A stretch of 64,000 nt of DNA, taken from the NCBI GenBank assembly GCA_001557505.1, contig LSAX01000003.1:1922001-1986000 (forward strand). Reading direction: 5' to 3'. Below are positions 33,547-45,829 of this stretch, one piece after another. The translations under genes and the position numbers were made by a program. Source of the DNA: Reticulascus tulasneorum. Its lineage: Eukaryota; Ascomycota; Sordariomycetes; Glomerellales; Reticulascaceae. A model generated the notes under the pieces. That model was not told the origin of the DNA. It searched no databases and worked only from the letters and a program-made list of their open reading frames with translations. Position 1 is the first letter of the stretch. The number at the start of each line of letters is the position of its first letter.

Positions 33547-35870
33547 TCACCGAAAGTTGATAACCGCAAGCTGGAGGGTTGATTAGAGTTGAACATGTTT
33601 GTTAGCGGACGGGTTGGAAAACTCACTCTGCTGTTTGCCCCATAAGCAAGCTTTTGACCCGTTGAATCCCAGCACAGGCAATTTTGATCCTCCTCATCGG
33701 ACTCCGAGTTGGCTTTCGGGCTGAGCCAGCCGAGATGCGGCAAGCGACTCCAGCTTGCTCGAGGGACAGCGTAGTCCCCGACTTTCCAGATCAGGATCCG
33801 CCCCGCTGTGGCTCCGGCAATGAATGCTCCGTCGGGGGTGAACGCAAGAGCAACAATGGGGGATTCCATTGTCAAGTAACACCTCTCTTTGCTCTCTGGT
33901 ATACGGGCATTCCAGATAAGAATCGCGCAGTCGTCACCGCCAGACGCAATCAGTCGCTCGTCGTCGACAGGGGTTGCCTGAAGAGGTTGCCATTGCAGCG
34001 CAGTGATGGCGCCGGAGTGAGCAGAGATCGATCTGCGCTGACCCGTTTCATCCCACAACTAGAAGAATAATCAGCTCTGCTATCGAACACATCAGATGAA
34101 AGAGGTACGCACATCAAGGATTCCCTTGTCACTGGAGGTGGCTGCAAGTTTGGACCGCCAGTCAAACAAAACCTGGGTGAAGTTGTCGTCATCCCGAGTC
34201 TCAAACTGCCTGTTAACCTCAATCTCGGTCTCTTTACATCGAAGAGACAGCATCACATCGCCGCCGCACAGCAAGAAATCAGTTTCGCTGATCCAGGCAG
34301 CGTCTAGGGGCCAGTTGTTGAAGTCGTGGCCGGGGAGGAAGTAGGACAACGTGTTGGATGTAAGCGATTGATAAATGGTCACAACAGCACCGCCGTTGTC
34401 TGGAGCAATGGCCATGATGGCGGCGTTGTTTGGGTTCCAGCGAAGTTTGATGACGGGAGACTCGGCAACGTCGAATCGGTCGAGGTGGGAACCATCGGGC
34501 GACCAGATATGAATGCGCGCCTTGGTGCCATGCTCCGTGGCAACGGCGATGGCAGAGCCGTCCCAGTTCCATGCCAGGGCGGTGACTGTTGAGGTGCGCG
34601 GCGTCTCATCATCGACTAGATTGTGGAACGGACGATTGACGCCGTTCACGTGACCCGAGTCGGGATCTGGGGCGGTGGCACGCGAAATGGTCCAAACGCG
34701 GGCTAGCGCATCGGTGCCAGCAGCCGCCAAGATTGATGGGTCTCGTGGGTTCCACTCGCAGTGCAACAAGATGGGCGCATTTTCGCCGTTGGCTGGCGAG
34801 GGCGACGCACCATCTGGGGCATCATCCGGCATTAATCGCAAAAAGGTTGTTTCTGGGGCTAGCTCTTCGACTTTGTCGACCTGAGTGCCCTGTTCGGGTC
34901 CGTCAGTCCGGGCGATTGGGGTTGGAGCTTGCTCGCCCTCCAGAGGAGACGGGTAGGCGTGGTTGTTGCTGCTGTCCGGCTGGTGCTGCTGGTGCTGTGG
35001 GCCGGAGGAGTTAGAGTGGGAGTGGTGGTGGTTGTGGTGTTCCACCTCCATGGGGGTCGTGGCCGTGGCTACATCCGCCCCATTTTCGTACCCATTGCTG
35101 AGTCTCTGCCGCTTGGCTGGCGAGCCGTTCGTTAGATGCTGGTGTTGCCGGCCGTCAATTTGACGTTTTCGCGAATTCTCGACCTCTTCCATCTCTGCCT
35201 CCTCGGCCTCTTCGACTTTTTGGGGCGGCTGTACGATCAATGGCCCAAATACCCCTACCTGCATCGCTTCGGCCACTGCCGCTGCATCTTGGGGAATCTG
35301 CACGGGAGGGGGGGAAATGTCAGTAGTTGTTCTTTGGCTCCCTCAGATCCGGCCGTGCTTTTGAGAATCCAGTCCGCGAAGACGGCGCACGACTCGCGAT
35401 GGCAAAAAAAACGAAACAACAAAAATCAGTGGCTGCGGTCTTACCAGCTTCCGTACATGCTCTCTCTCCAGGGCACTGTACAACAGGCCCTTGCTAATGA
35501 CGGATACCAAGGCATGACTTTTGACATGGGGCGCGAAATCGAAATGCCGATGAGGTTCTTGAATGTGCCACTCCTTTTGAAACTTTGCCGCCGTTTCTCG
35601 ATAATCTGCAGCAGTTAGAATTGGCCATGCCACCACGCCTCGCCAGCCAGGTTGGTCGTCACATACTGCCTTCTAGTAAATATCTGCGGCGCGAGAGAAA
35701 GGCGAGCATGTTAGCGATTCCCTATTCCGAGTCGGGGGGTTTTTGTGGGCGGGTGTGTGTTGAGACTCTTGAGAGGCCACGCTTGGCGCGTGAGTGAGTG
35801 AGACGCAAAAAAAATGAACGAACCTCCAGATGAGAAAGTTGACTCGCTCCGAGTCAAGGAACTCCTTCAT
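33547..35870 (-). CDS. LisH/WD40 protein of the TBL1/Sif2 type (Set3-type histone deacetylase complex)
   Basis: WD40 scaffold resembling human TBL1XR1 and yeast Sif2, which hold a histone deacetylase corepressor complex together in the nucleus. Six exons: 35870-35824, 35683-35667 (17 nt), 35605-35445, 35297-34113, 34058-33627, 33570-33547; 621 aa. The LisH motif (residues ~8-40: SERVNFLIWRYLLEG then NYRETAAKFQKEW) is assembled across three exons. A conserved FDFAPHVKSHALVSVISKGL segment, a Lys/Arg cluster (NSRKRQ, SPAKRQR) and a His/Gln-rich stretch follow. WD40 blades run from about residue 215 to the end (ARVWTIS, IHIWSPDG, ILIWNAR, ILIWKVG), closing with LAVINFR in the tiny last exon. The assignment to a Set3-like complex is by family, not proved here. 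Confidence 0.9.
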
Positions 35871-38800
35871 GGTCACACTTGGAAGCCGCAATGCGCGGCA
35901 ATATGGTTAGGGAGCTAGCGATAGGTCTCGGCGGCGACAGACGAGGGCTTTCGAGGCTGGAAGACGGTATTAGGGGGTTGTTTTTTTCGGTCAAGATGTT
36001 GGAGGAGGAAGATGAGTTGAAGACCGAAGAGTGGATGGATGAAATCGATGGGGTAGGTTCCAGGTCCAGCGAGGTCCAGCTCAATCTGGTACTACGTCGC
36101 AGGCGTCGAAGGTACCTTTTTTTAGGCGAGAAACCAGGCGTGGCACTAGCGCCAGCCCAGGTCGAACCCCCCGTTGGCGGGCAGGCAGGTAAGCATGGAA
36201 GCCAGGTACCTAACGCGACCTGACCTCTGCAATTAACCTCTGGAGCCCATCTACTAGGTAGGTTGCCTTCAATACCTCGCAGCACGCCGATGTTGCGAGC
36301 GTGGATGACGGTCCCGCCCCCCGAGATCCCAAGAGATATACCTCCATGCCCTACAGATGGACTTGCTCGGTAGGCAGTCTTGGTACTATGCATCTCAGCA
36401 GGATGCTCACACGCGAAAGGGGCCTTCAGTACCTCACGGCAAGGTACTTGTTTGTCCGCAGCTGGAATATGCCTACAATACAATACCCCTGGAATGTCCA
36501 GGTACCGTACACACTGCATCCGTTCTCTACCAACCCTGGGTTCCCGTTCTGTTCTCCTTCGAGAACAAGGCGCACCCGTGGACCAGAACGTCCGCACTCA
36601 TCACAATGATACAAACTGTCGAGTCATTCAAACAGCAGTACGACGTGAGTTCCGTACATACGTACATAGGGTAGTGTGTAGTAATAATCTGTGCTGAAGA
36701 TAAAGCACCTCCTTCCCTTCCCCCCCAGTCCTCCGTCTTTTTATCCACATCGGTTGGTACTTACTTAGGCACGGGTCCTCCCACCGCATACTGTCGTTGG
36801 TAAGTACATGTACATTTTGTTTCTACCGAACCCTGTCCTGTCGATGCACCTGCAATGTAAAGTGACCGCGTGCTTGGAAAATGGATCGCAGCGAACAAAG
36901 TCCGTCCCCCAAACCCAAATGCGAGTTCTGTCGAAGATAAAAGAGGTCATTATGCGAGGGTTTTCTGCTCTGTTTGACGACAGCTGATTATTAGCCCTCA
37001 CACTTCCCGTCCAGGTCCACATCGAAGTTGATGCAAAACCTCCCGGAAACAGGCATCTTGCCGGGTGGGACACAGAATATGGGGATGGATGGGATGGATG
37101 GAAAGAAGCACGGGAGAGACAGTCTTGTCTGAGGTGCTCAGTACAGTACAGTACGTACGTACCAAGCCGTCCTCTTGCCTTACCTTACGTAAGGAACCTT
37201 TCACCCCCCGAGAGGATTGATTGACCTGTTGACTGATGAGGCGGATTGCCTCGGGAGGAGGTGTGCATGTCCAAAACATCTGAGACCATGCAGATCGGTG
37301 CTAAATGGGGCAATTGTCATATTTCGTGTCTGGTCCCGCTACTTTTGTCACGGCCCTGAATACAGCCAACCAGAAGGGATTCCATCGAGAAGAAACATCT
37401 TGAATTTGCTACCTATTAAGTACCTTCTAGGTCGGCCAGCAGTCAGCCCGTTTATTAACTGGGCAAGTCCGCACCAAAACAACCCTAATCTTTGCCCGCC
37501 TCTCCCCACTCCTTGTGACCATGCACAAAATGACACTTGCTTTTCCCATCAACCACTGGCAGGGCAGGCTAATGCCGAACGGCGAGTGGCCGCGCCTCAA
37601 TGCCTCCAGGGCTGCAGATTGCAGATGGATGGTCAGATTCTTCTTCTGATCGTTAGAGCTACTGCTCCCAACAGGCGTCCTCAGTCAGTCAGTCAGTCAG
37701 TCAGTCGGTCAGAAACACTAGACATGCCTCATCAGAGTCAAGTGATGGTAATGATGGTGGAAGAGAGGATAAGAATTAACGGGACTCGAAGCTCGCGTCT
37801 GCACCTTGCCAACAGCCGCCATTATCAGGAGAGAAATGGCGCAGACGGATCGAGAAATCGCATCGTGGGCGTGTGTCTGATCATGGGTACGTGGCAATGC
37901 CATAGAAGGGGGTTATTCCCTGGCAGGAACCGCTGGCCGACCCTGCGCCTTTCGAATGGGTGAGGTGCAAAGAGAATTTGGAGATGGAGGGTGATGCCCG
38001 TGCCGTGGCCTGTCCTGGGTGGGTGTGGGTGTGGGACAAGGATGTGATGGGGTTGCATGTCCTCGATCTTTAATAGCCCCGGGGACTTCTTCAGCCCCCC
38101 TGCCACCGCTTGTCTGGCTGTCTGCAGCCATCCATCCACTAAGCAGGCCACATCAGGCCAAGCCAAGACGAACTAATGAATGAGAGCCTAATGATGAGTC
38201 TCGCTCATCAGAACTCCCGTTATTCCAGGTGTGGCCCGATGCTGGGTCATACCCAAAAACGCCATCCGGTTTGGCAGGGTTCGCATCTCAGAATAGGGAC
38301 TTGATTGAAATGTCGTCGGGGTTTCCATTCGCCTTGAACCACGCGCAACTGGCTCCGGCATATACAAATGGGGCAGATATGCAAATGCATCCAGGCTTCC
38401 AGCATACCGTCATGGAAGCGGTGTCCAGGGTGTGTACCGGGGTATCGTGATGGACACCCGAGACGGCTCGATTGCCAGCCTGGCAGGTCTGGCAGCTGGA
38501 TGGTGGTGGTGCATCAGCATATTGATTGAAAGCAGCCGATCTGCTAATTTAGCCACCCTAGGCGATCATCTAAGATGGACTTGGAATCACCTTCCCTCCT
38601 CATCGAACTGACGAACCAAAGGGCATGACTCTCAAACCCTCCATACTTATGAAAGAAGGCGACGATCAAAAGGGGGGGGGGTCTGCGTTGAGAGTTGCGG
38701 AATGACGGGCTTCGGGCTGGGGGTTGGTGCTGGCGTCTGAATCGAAGACGTGCCTTTCCTTACAGGGATTGTTATGTACTTTGAGCCACGAGATCTGCCC

Positions 38801-39373
38801 GTTTCGAGTTTTTAGCACGCACGCTTCACATCAGACTGGACCAGACCCCCCTCGACAAAACTCCACCACGCCAACAACCCGTTCGTGCTGCATTAGTAGG
38901 ACCAACAAGCCTGGAGCTGGCCTGATTCATTCGTCTCCTACCAGATCTCCTACCAGATATGCGCAAATGCGTTCATCGCGTCTTAGCCCCTTCGAACAGC
39001 ACAAGCCAGCTCATCGTCCAGAGCTAACTGCAAATTGCTGTTGCGGTAGTATGTAGACATAGGTAGTCCGTATCTTTCGGCTGGATTGAAAAAGGAGAAG
39101 CCCAACAGGGTGGCTACCGCTGCAGGGATTTTGATGTATGTATCAACCAAACCAAATCTTGGACGGCGGGATGGCAGCAGCTGTCGGCCCAGAAACAAAA
39201 TTCTCCGGGCTGACCCGAAACGCCGTGCACCATGATGGCTGCCTGAGGCAGTGAAACGTCCCTGAGGCTCTCGCTTCCCCAAAAAAAAAAATGACACCTT
39301 ACGCGACACGGCAAAGAAGCTTGTGATCGAAGGGTTCACGATGACGCTGTAGACGTATACAGAACTCATCACT
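35871..39373. other. Gene-free region with GTAC-type palindromes and TCAG repeat
   Basis: About 3.5 kb between divergent genes. It holds clusters such as GTACAGTACAGTACGTACGTACC near 37141-37162 (quoted in part), a TCAG microsatellite at 37681-37706 and a G9 run near 38674. Open frames such as 37217-37963 include the repeat and show no family resemblance. Confidence 0.55.
37681..37706. repeat. (TCAG)n microsatellite
   Basis: Six perfect TCAG copies followed by one variant (TCGG), in a gene-free stretch. Confidence 0.9.
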
Positions 39374-40532
39374 ATGCCTCCACGAATAAATATCCCGCCC
39401 GTCACCCGCATCTTGCTGGTGGTGCTTGTACTGCAATCATTTCTCAGTGCTGCAATTCGATACCGCCAATGGACGGCACACTCTGAGATCGTCATTCCCT
39501 ATCTCACCCTTATTCCACAGCTGTCGTTGATCTACCCGTGGACCTTCCTGACCACGACACTCGTCGAGAGCAACGTCTTCACCCTAGGCATAGCTGGGGC
39601 TACGATCTTCTATGGAGGCAGATACTTGGAGAGAGCTTGGTCGTCGGCCGAGCTGGCCAAGTTCCTGGCCATCACATCCCTGGTTCCAAACATCTTGACC
39701 TTCGCCATCATGATCATTTTCTTCACTCTTACTAGGAACGAGAGATGGACGTGAGTGGCCTACTGCCCGGTGTACATTATACTGAACTAACAAAGCGTCC
39801 CCTTCTAGTCTGACCGTTATTGCCGGAACGATCCCTCTGCAAATCTCATTCCTTGTCGCATTCAGCCAACTCGTACCAGCGCATACCGTCACCTTGTTCC
39901 GCGGCATCGTTTCCCTCAGGGTCCCAAGATTTCCACTACTATACATCGGTTTGGTATTTGTCTTGTCCCTGACGCCACTTCTGTCAAGCGCATCCTTGTT
40001 CCTCGCCGTGTTTGGTCTCCTCACGAGCTGGACATATCTGAGGTTTTACAAGACCGTCTTTCCAGATCTCGACTCTTCCCAGCCGACATCATTACGTGGC
40101 GACGCAAGCGAGACCTTTGCCTTCTCCGAGTTCTTCCCGGGGCCAGTCAAGCCGTTTGTGGCTGCACTCTCTGGCCAGATATTCGAGGTGCTGGTAGCGA
40201 TGCGAGTCTGCAGCCCGTTCTCCCAAGACAATATCTCGGCATCGCGCGGGAGCAACTTCCTACAAAGAAGTGTTCCTGGGAGTGCACGCGCCGAGGCGGA
40301 GCGAAGGAGAGCCTTGGCTCTGAAGACACTGGACCAGAGGCTTCACGCTGCCAGCGCCAATACGGGCGCTGGCAGACCCCAGTCGCAACCACCAAAGGAA
40401 CCCACGGGACCAACGGTGCAGACCCAGCCACAGGCTAATACGCAGACTGCTATGACTTCACAACCGGCGACGATACTCGGAGAGACCAACTACGTTCCGG
40501 AGCAGGATTCGGGGGAGAAGAGCGGACCATAA
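39374..40532 (+). CDS. TMEM115-like integral membrane protein (DUF1751)
   Basis: Rhomboid-like pseudoprotease fold family, related to human TMEM115 and yeast YOL107W; the human protein is a Golgi protein affecting retrograde traffic. Two exons, 39374-39750 and 39809-40532, 366 aa. Membrane segments are visible: TRILLVVLVLQSFLSAAI, the YLTLIPQLSLIYPWTFLTTT region, NVFTLGIAGATIFYGGRYLE, FLAITSLVPNILTFAIMII, TLTVIAGTIPLQISFLVAF and PLLYIGLVFVLSLTPLL. The signature YPWTF and GGRYLE and the later LRFYKTVFPDL are typical. The cytosolic C-terminal 130 residues are Ala/Gln/Pro-rich and probably disordered. No rhomboid catalytic Ser-His pair is evident. Confidence 0.9.
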
Positions 40533-43500
40533 AGACAGGGATGGTAGACCGAGAGCTTCGTGCCTGGCTTGTGGGTGTATACTTGCCTCGCCTTCTACGG
40601 CATATTCTGTTCGGCCTTGAACTGGAGTTCGGAGACATGTACTTCTTGTAATGGTAGATGTAGGCTGGTCATAGCGAGAATGGGTTTCAACGAGATATCT
40701 TCAACCGCCTGAGGGACAGCGGGAATATGTGCGAGTCAAATCTATACTTGTGTTGCAGGAGCGATCTTAATAATTAACGTTGACGAGATATTCGGCTTGC
40801 CAACTTAAAATAGACCAGGCGCGTGCGAATAACCTCCAGATCCATGGACCAAGTCTTCATGTGGTCTCAAAGCTCGCTGGAAAACGGACGACTGGTTCTC
40901 CTACCTCGTCCAAATCTGCAGGCGCCGTCAACTTACACTGAAAGGATACGCTTTATTGTTTCAAAAGCGCCTTCCTACATTGCTGGTACGAGTCACATGA
41001 GCATTTCCAATAACAATGTCGTTGAAACATTTTTTCGTTCAAGATTCAAGTTTCTCGGAATCCGAACTGGCTGGCACAGGATTCACAGTCAATGGTCGCA
41101 GCCAACCTCTACTACCTTATATCACGGCCATGGTTCAGTGGTAGGACGCAGGAACCGGAAAGTTTGATCATACAGCCAAAATGACAGGGTCGGCATCAGA
41201 GACATAATTCCAGGTCTGGACATGCCGACGGTTATGAGCACTTTTGGTTGGGGGCAGGCTTTCCCATGATCGACAGGCTGATGCACGTCTAGAACTTCGG
41301 CAGGATTATGCCACCAGAGAGCCCCAATAAAGCTTGGCCGCCTACTGGACTAGTGAGCGGGAAAGTAATTAGGTCGCCAAAGCTTGTCGCGACCGACCTG
41401 GCCTGAGCAGGCGAAACAGGCCTCATTTATCATCTCTACGGTTCTTGTCCATGCTCGCATTCCTTCTGACATTCTCCTTACTTCCGCCTCCATCATTTAC
41501 TACCGAAAATGCGGCCGATCAGAGTCAGCAGACCCTGGAGAAAAAGAAAAGCGTTCCGGGCCAATAGTCCACCACAGACACGGACAACCTGGATCTAGGC
41601 AAAAAGGCTTCTGCCGATACCGTGCTGACCAGCCAATGATGTGGTGGAAACCGAGGGCCACTTTCCACGAAACGTGACGTTTCGTACCGCCGGGAGCGAA
41701 CGCCCCAAAGCTGAGTCGAAGTTACTCCTGCGTAGGGCGTGGCGCACGCCTTGTGGCTTGCGATGGAATTTCGTGGTCTGGCAAAAAATTCCTCAGACGG
41801 CGAAGAGATTGTCTCATCATAATCATGATGTTCCACAGCCTAATGTGCACAGGATAGGCAGATCGGCTGGGCGCAGATGGGCTTTCCTTACCGTGCTGGA
41901 CTCGTGCATACGTACTTCCTTCAACTGGGGCTTCTTCAGCCAGTTGGCCCCAGCTTGTGGGTGATGCGGCGGGACGAATGTTTGAGGTGCCCGCCCTTTG
42001 CGCTCCTTCGATTCGATCTGCAGGCAATCCTTGTATGCAGTTCTACTGGCTACCACCACCTGGACCGCGGGCAAATAAGATCGACCATCACCACAGAAAG
42101 GGTTCCCTCATGCGTCGTACTCCCCCCTAGGAGTAGTTACCTCAGCGCGTGAGATTTCTCGGGGTCTTCACGAGTGGTGGCCAAATCATGCTCAATCAGC
42201 GCCATCGTGCATAACATAACCCACCGAGGGCGAGAACAAAACTATGACTGGATGAACCGGACATGACATGGAAAGAGATTTCGTGAGAGGCGCAGCACTA
42301 GGGCTGTCGTGTGTGGGAGCGATAAGACGTGGAGAGGGTGGTGTTCGTCAGGAGAGGCGGCATCGAGTTTCCGGGGCGAGGAGAAAGAACGAAGTCTTCA
42401 GCAGAGGTCAATTGCCGCTCCGAGGCACGATGACAGTTCGACACCAAGATAGCAGCGAACGACCCCGACTCATGGGTTCTGGGGGGGCACGGAGGCGGCC
42501 AGCGCATCTGACACACAGGCTGCTGCCCACTGAGGTCATCTAGAGGCGCTCAGTGGATGATGGGACACTGCAGCTGTAGTCGCAATGTGGCTGTTTTACT
42601 TCTGAGGGCTGGAATCGAAGAGTAAAAACACCCGGAGACGCTAAGACGCCTTGGGAGGAGGCGACAAGGTCCAGGAGTGTGTGAGTGTCACCAAGAGACA
42701 CCGAACAGGCTGCCCCCCGTCCCACAGATGGTCTAAGGCCCACACTCCAAGCCGAGATAGTCAGATCCGTCCGCTCTCCCTGTGGCACGTCAGTTGGAGC
42801 TTGGCGGGTGGCAGGAGTACGTACCCGCCGTACCCTCGTACCTTGGTGCCGCCCCAAACGGCCTGCATATGCGCGAGATGCAGCCAATGCAGCACACCAC
42901 ATCCGCCCACATATTCCGTCCAAGGGACTTCTCCTCCAAGACGGTAAACACCCCGCCACACGCTCGCACACGCCATCCCCCCGAGAGACACACACACACA
43001 CCCCTACATCTTACCCCCCCTGCCCTTGATACCGTACCCTCCCCCCTTCTGAGGAAGTGGGACGCCTTTCTTCTTCTTCCACCAGGCCCTAAAGGGTCCG
43101 CATGGGTAACCCGCTCATGTACCCGGAGGTACGTACCGGTAATTTCGAACGGAAATAATATGGACGGCCCAATATATCAAGGAAGAAGCGTCATCTTCCA
43201 TATGGCCCTATTAATCACGGTAATCTACCTTAATCATGGTTCGCACCCCACACAACCACTTCCTAACGTGCGCCAGAGAGCCTGCATATCAATCCCAGGG
43301 ACTGGCCGACCTGTTGATTTTCGTTACGGTTACGGCCGGCAGGACGGATCATGGTAAAAAGGGGACATGGATTGGAATACTGCAAAGAAGCTGATGATCA
43401 GGTCGATGTGAACCATCGAAGTAATCCCGATCACCAGAAGATGAAACAGAAGATCATATATGGAGCTGAACCTGCAAAGGCGCCGAGGAAATGGGAATGC

Positions 43501-44980
43501 GAAAATAAGCATCGGACTCTAATCCTTCATTTAAAATGGAGGACCCCTACCGGAACAAAGGGAAGTCGGAACATGAGGATGATGTTTAGTGCACGTCGCC
43601 ATGGCCGCCGTCACGGTTGAGGATGCTTCAGCAACGGTGAGGTAAGCCTCTGTCAACTTTTTATTTTTTTTATTCTTTCTGGCAGTTCGTTCGATGTGAT
43701 GTGGGATCTCCCTGTTTGGGGGGTGTCATCATTTTTTGGATCAATCCATCCATCCCATGATTTTGCCTAGATTGATTGCCCTCGAACTCTCCCGGGGAAG
43801 AGTTGCGATTTGAAAACACGTGGGTATTTCCAGAAAAGAGCTTAGCGGCGGCTCCTGGAGTGATGGAAACTCTCCCCTTTTATCCTCAATTCGTCTAGAT
43901 TGTTTGCCACACAAAACACAGACACACCCACACACCTGCACACACCATTTCCGTGGGCGGTTCTACACCGTCACATCTCCAAGCAGCTTCGGATGGTGCG
44001 GTCGGCCGGGACTTGCTACGTAAATACCGAGCAGTAGCTACCGCATTGTCGTCGTGTGCCTTCACACTGCGCTTCTTGTGATGTCTTCTGGGCGACCTAC
44101 TCGATAGGGGGCTGGGTGGCATGATGCTTTCGGCGTCTGCTACAAACCAAACTCCACCGACTACTGAATCGCATCAGGGCCTTAAACACCCCCACACCTG
44201 CCGCATATGGTGCACGATACGCAGACAGGGAAGAATGGTCGGGACCGCATGAGCAGTCTGATTACCAGCATGAGCATGATCGCTGTCATCTTTCGCTGGA
44301 TCCTATGGAGGGTTTGCAGCTCCAGAAAAAAACAAAGCTCTTTTTTTCAAATTGTCTGGATGGAAGGAAAAGAAGCTTCCGACCCTTTCTTAGGTAGTGC
44401 AGACCCTGCAACAGCCGGTTTCGATGCTTGGGAAGCAAGCTTGGCACTGCTAAGGATTAACGAAACCACGGGGGGGCTCTTTCTGGGCGCCTAGAGTAAT
44501 CCATTCTTCGCAAGCCTCCTTTTTTCCTTTCCCCTTCCTGACCCTTGATGGTCTGGCCGAAAGTGGCTCAGTGCCCGTCATCCCCATAATTGATCCAGTG
44601 ATCCACTGCCCGACAAATCAATCGTACCGTGGCCGGGGCTCGGGGCTAATAAGGTGAGCGACGAGGTAGGCATGTAAGGTAGGTGAGGTAAAGTGCAGTA
44701 CTAAGGTACGGAGTAGGTAAAGTGCTAGTACGTAGTGTACGAGCAAGTACCCTCGTACCTTGCGAAGAATGATGATGAGATGGATTGGCGCGGTACTTCT
44801 GTCACTTGGGTGCGCCGCCTCTCGGTGGTAGAGGTGGAGACGGGAGGAGTCCGTACTGTACGTACTAAACTAGGTTGAGGAGTACGTACTGCGTAGTAGT
44901 AAGTATGTACGTATCTACATATGTACGTTGGTACCTTTCACAACCCACACACCACCACATCCACAAAGCACGAAGGGGAA

Positions 44981-44994
44981 GGGGGGGGGGGGGG
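44981..44994. repeat. Poly-G tract (G14)
   Basis: Run of 14 G inside an AC/GT-rich stretch upstream of SSN6; together with nearby G blocks it could form quadruplexes. Confidence 0.85.
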
Positions 44995-45320
44995 CGTGTG
45001 GGCGTGTTGGCCCGGGGTAAGGTAGGTAAGGGTACGTACCTGGATCAGAGTCGCCTCTTCCCTCCTCCCCACCCCCTTGCCCCCCCCCTTCCCTTCCCCC
45101 AGCCCACAGTCCACATGCAACCATCCCGGCAAGGCAAGGACGTAAATAAAGTAACTGCATGGGTGGTTCTCTCTCGCTTGAGATGCCACGGTTGCCGTGT
45201 GGTTAGATTGCCCGTTCCCTTCCTTTTCTCATGGGTAAGGGGAGTTGCAACAGGGCACAGCACAGGTTCCATTCCTCCATCAATTCTGTGCCAATCTCCC
45301 AACTCCTCGTTTTTTCCCTT

Positions 45321-45333
45321 CCCCCCCCCCCCC
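45321..45333. repeat. Poly-C tract (C13)
   Basis: Run of 13 C within the pyrimidine-rich SSN6 leader. Confidence 0.85.
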
Positions 45334-45829
45334 AATCCCCATTTCTCACCAAACACCTCAGCCATGGTCAGAGGAGCCTTCTCGCGACTTCTCTGACTGC
45401 TTTGTCTTTCTTCCCATCGACCCCGGACATTCCATCGGGTTGGTCCGTAGTGTACCGTGCCATTGTCACGTCTGTTTAAGCATCGTCTTTATTTTCTGTA
45501 ACCCAGCCATTTTCTTGAGACCTGGTTCCTCGGTTGACGGCGAAGCGGTGGTGCTCGTCGATTGTTGTCCACGGTTCCATCCCGACAAAAAAATATCACT
45601 GTTGCCCGACCTCTTTGCGAACTCGAAAGGCCCGTCTCGATCCCATCTCTACCTTGCGCATCGGCCATTTACTGCCTTTTCCCCAAATCCATAATCCCGG
45701 CACCGTCGAAGCTTCGACGTCAACACGTGCGTCGTCCGCTCGCTGCGCGGCTATCGGGGAACAACCGTCACCGTGGCACAACACCAGCAACGGCCAGTCT
45801 ATCCTAAGCTTGCCGAGCCATCGACAAAT

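Larger units (their letters stand above)
40533..45829. other. Gene-free region upstream of SSN6
   Basis: The longest gene-free stretch, 5.3 kb. It holds AC-rich runs (about 42985-43003), dense GTAC/TACGTA palindromes at 44690-44940, a G14 run at 44981-44994, a C13 run at 45321-45333 and a pyrimidine-rich SSN6 leader (about 45050-45680). Long open frames such as 42782-43357 come from low-complexity sequence. No RNA gene recognised. Confidence 0.5.

Noticed and set aside
36165..36180. tRNA B-box-like sequence
   Set aside because: The GGTTCGA core is present on the minus strand, but the following bases break the T-stem and no A box or acceptor stem pairs. I found no tRNA or rRNA gene in the window by eye.
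37217..37963. 248-codon plus-strand open frame
   Set aside because: Part of it is made by the TCAG microsatellite (SQSVSQSVS). No family resemblance; lies in a low-information gene-free region.
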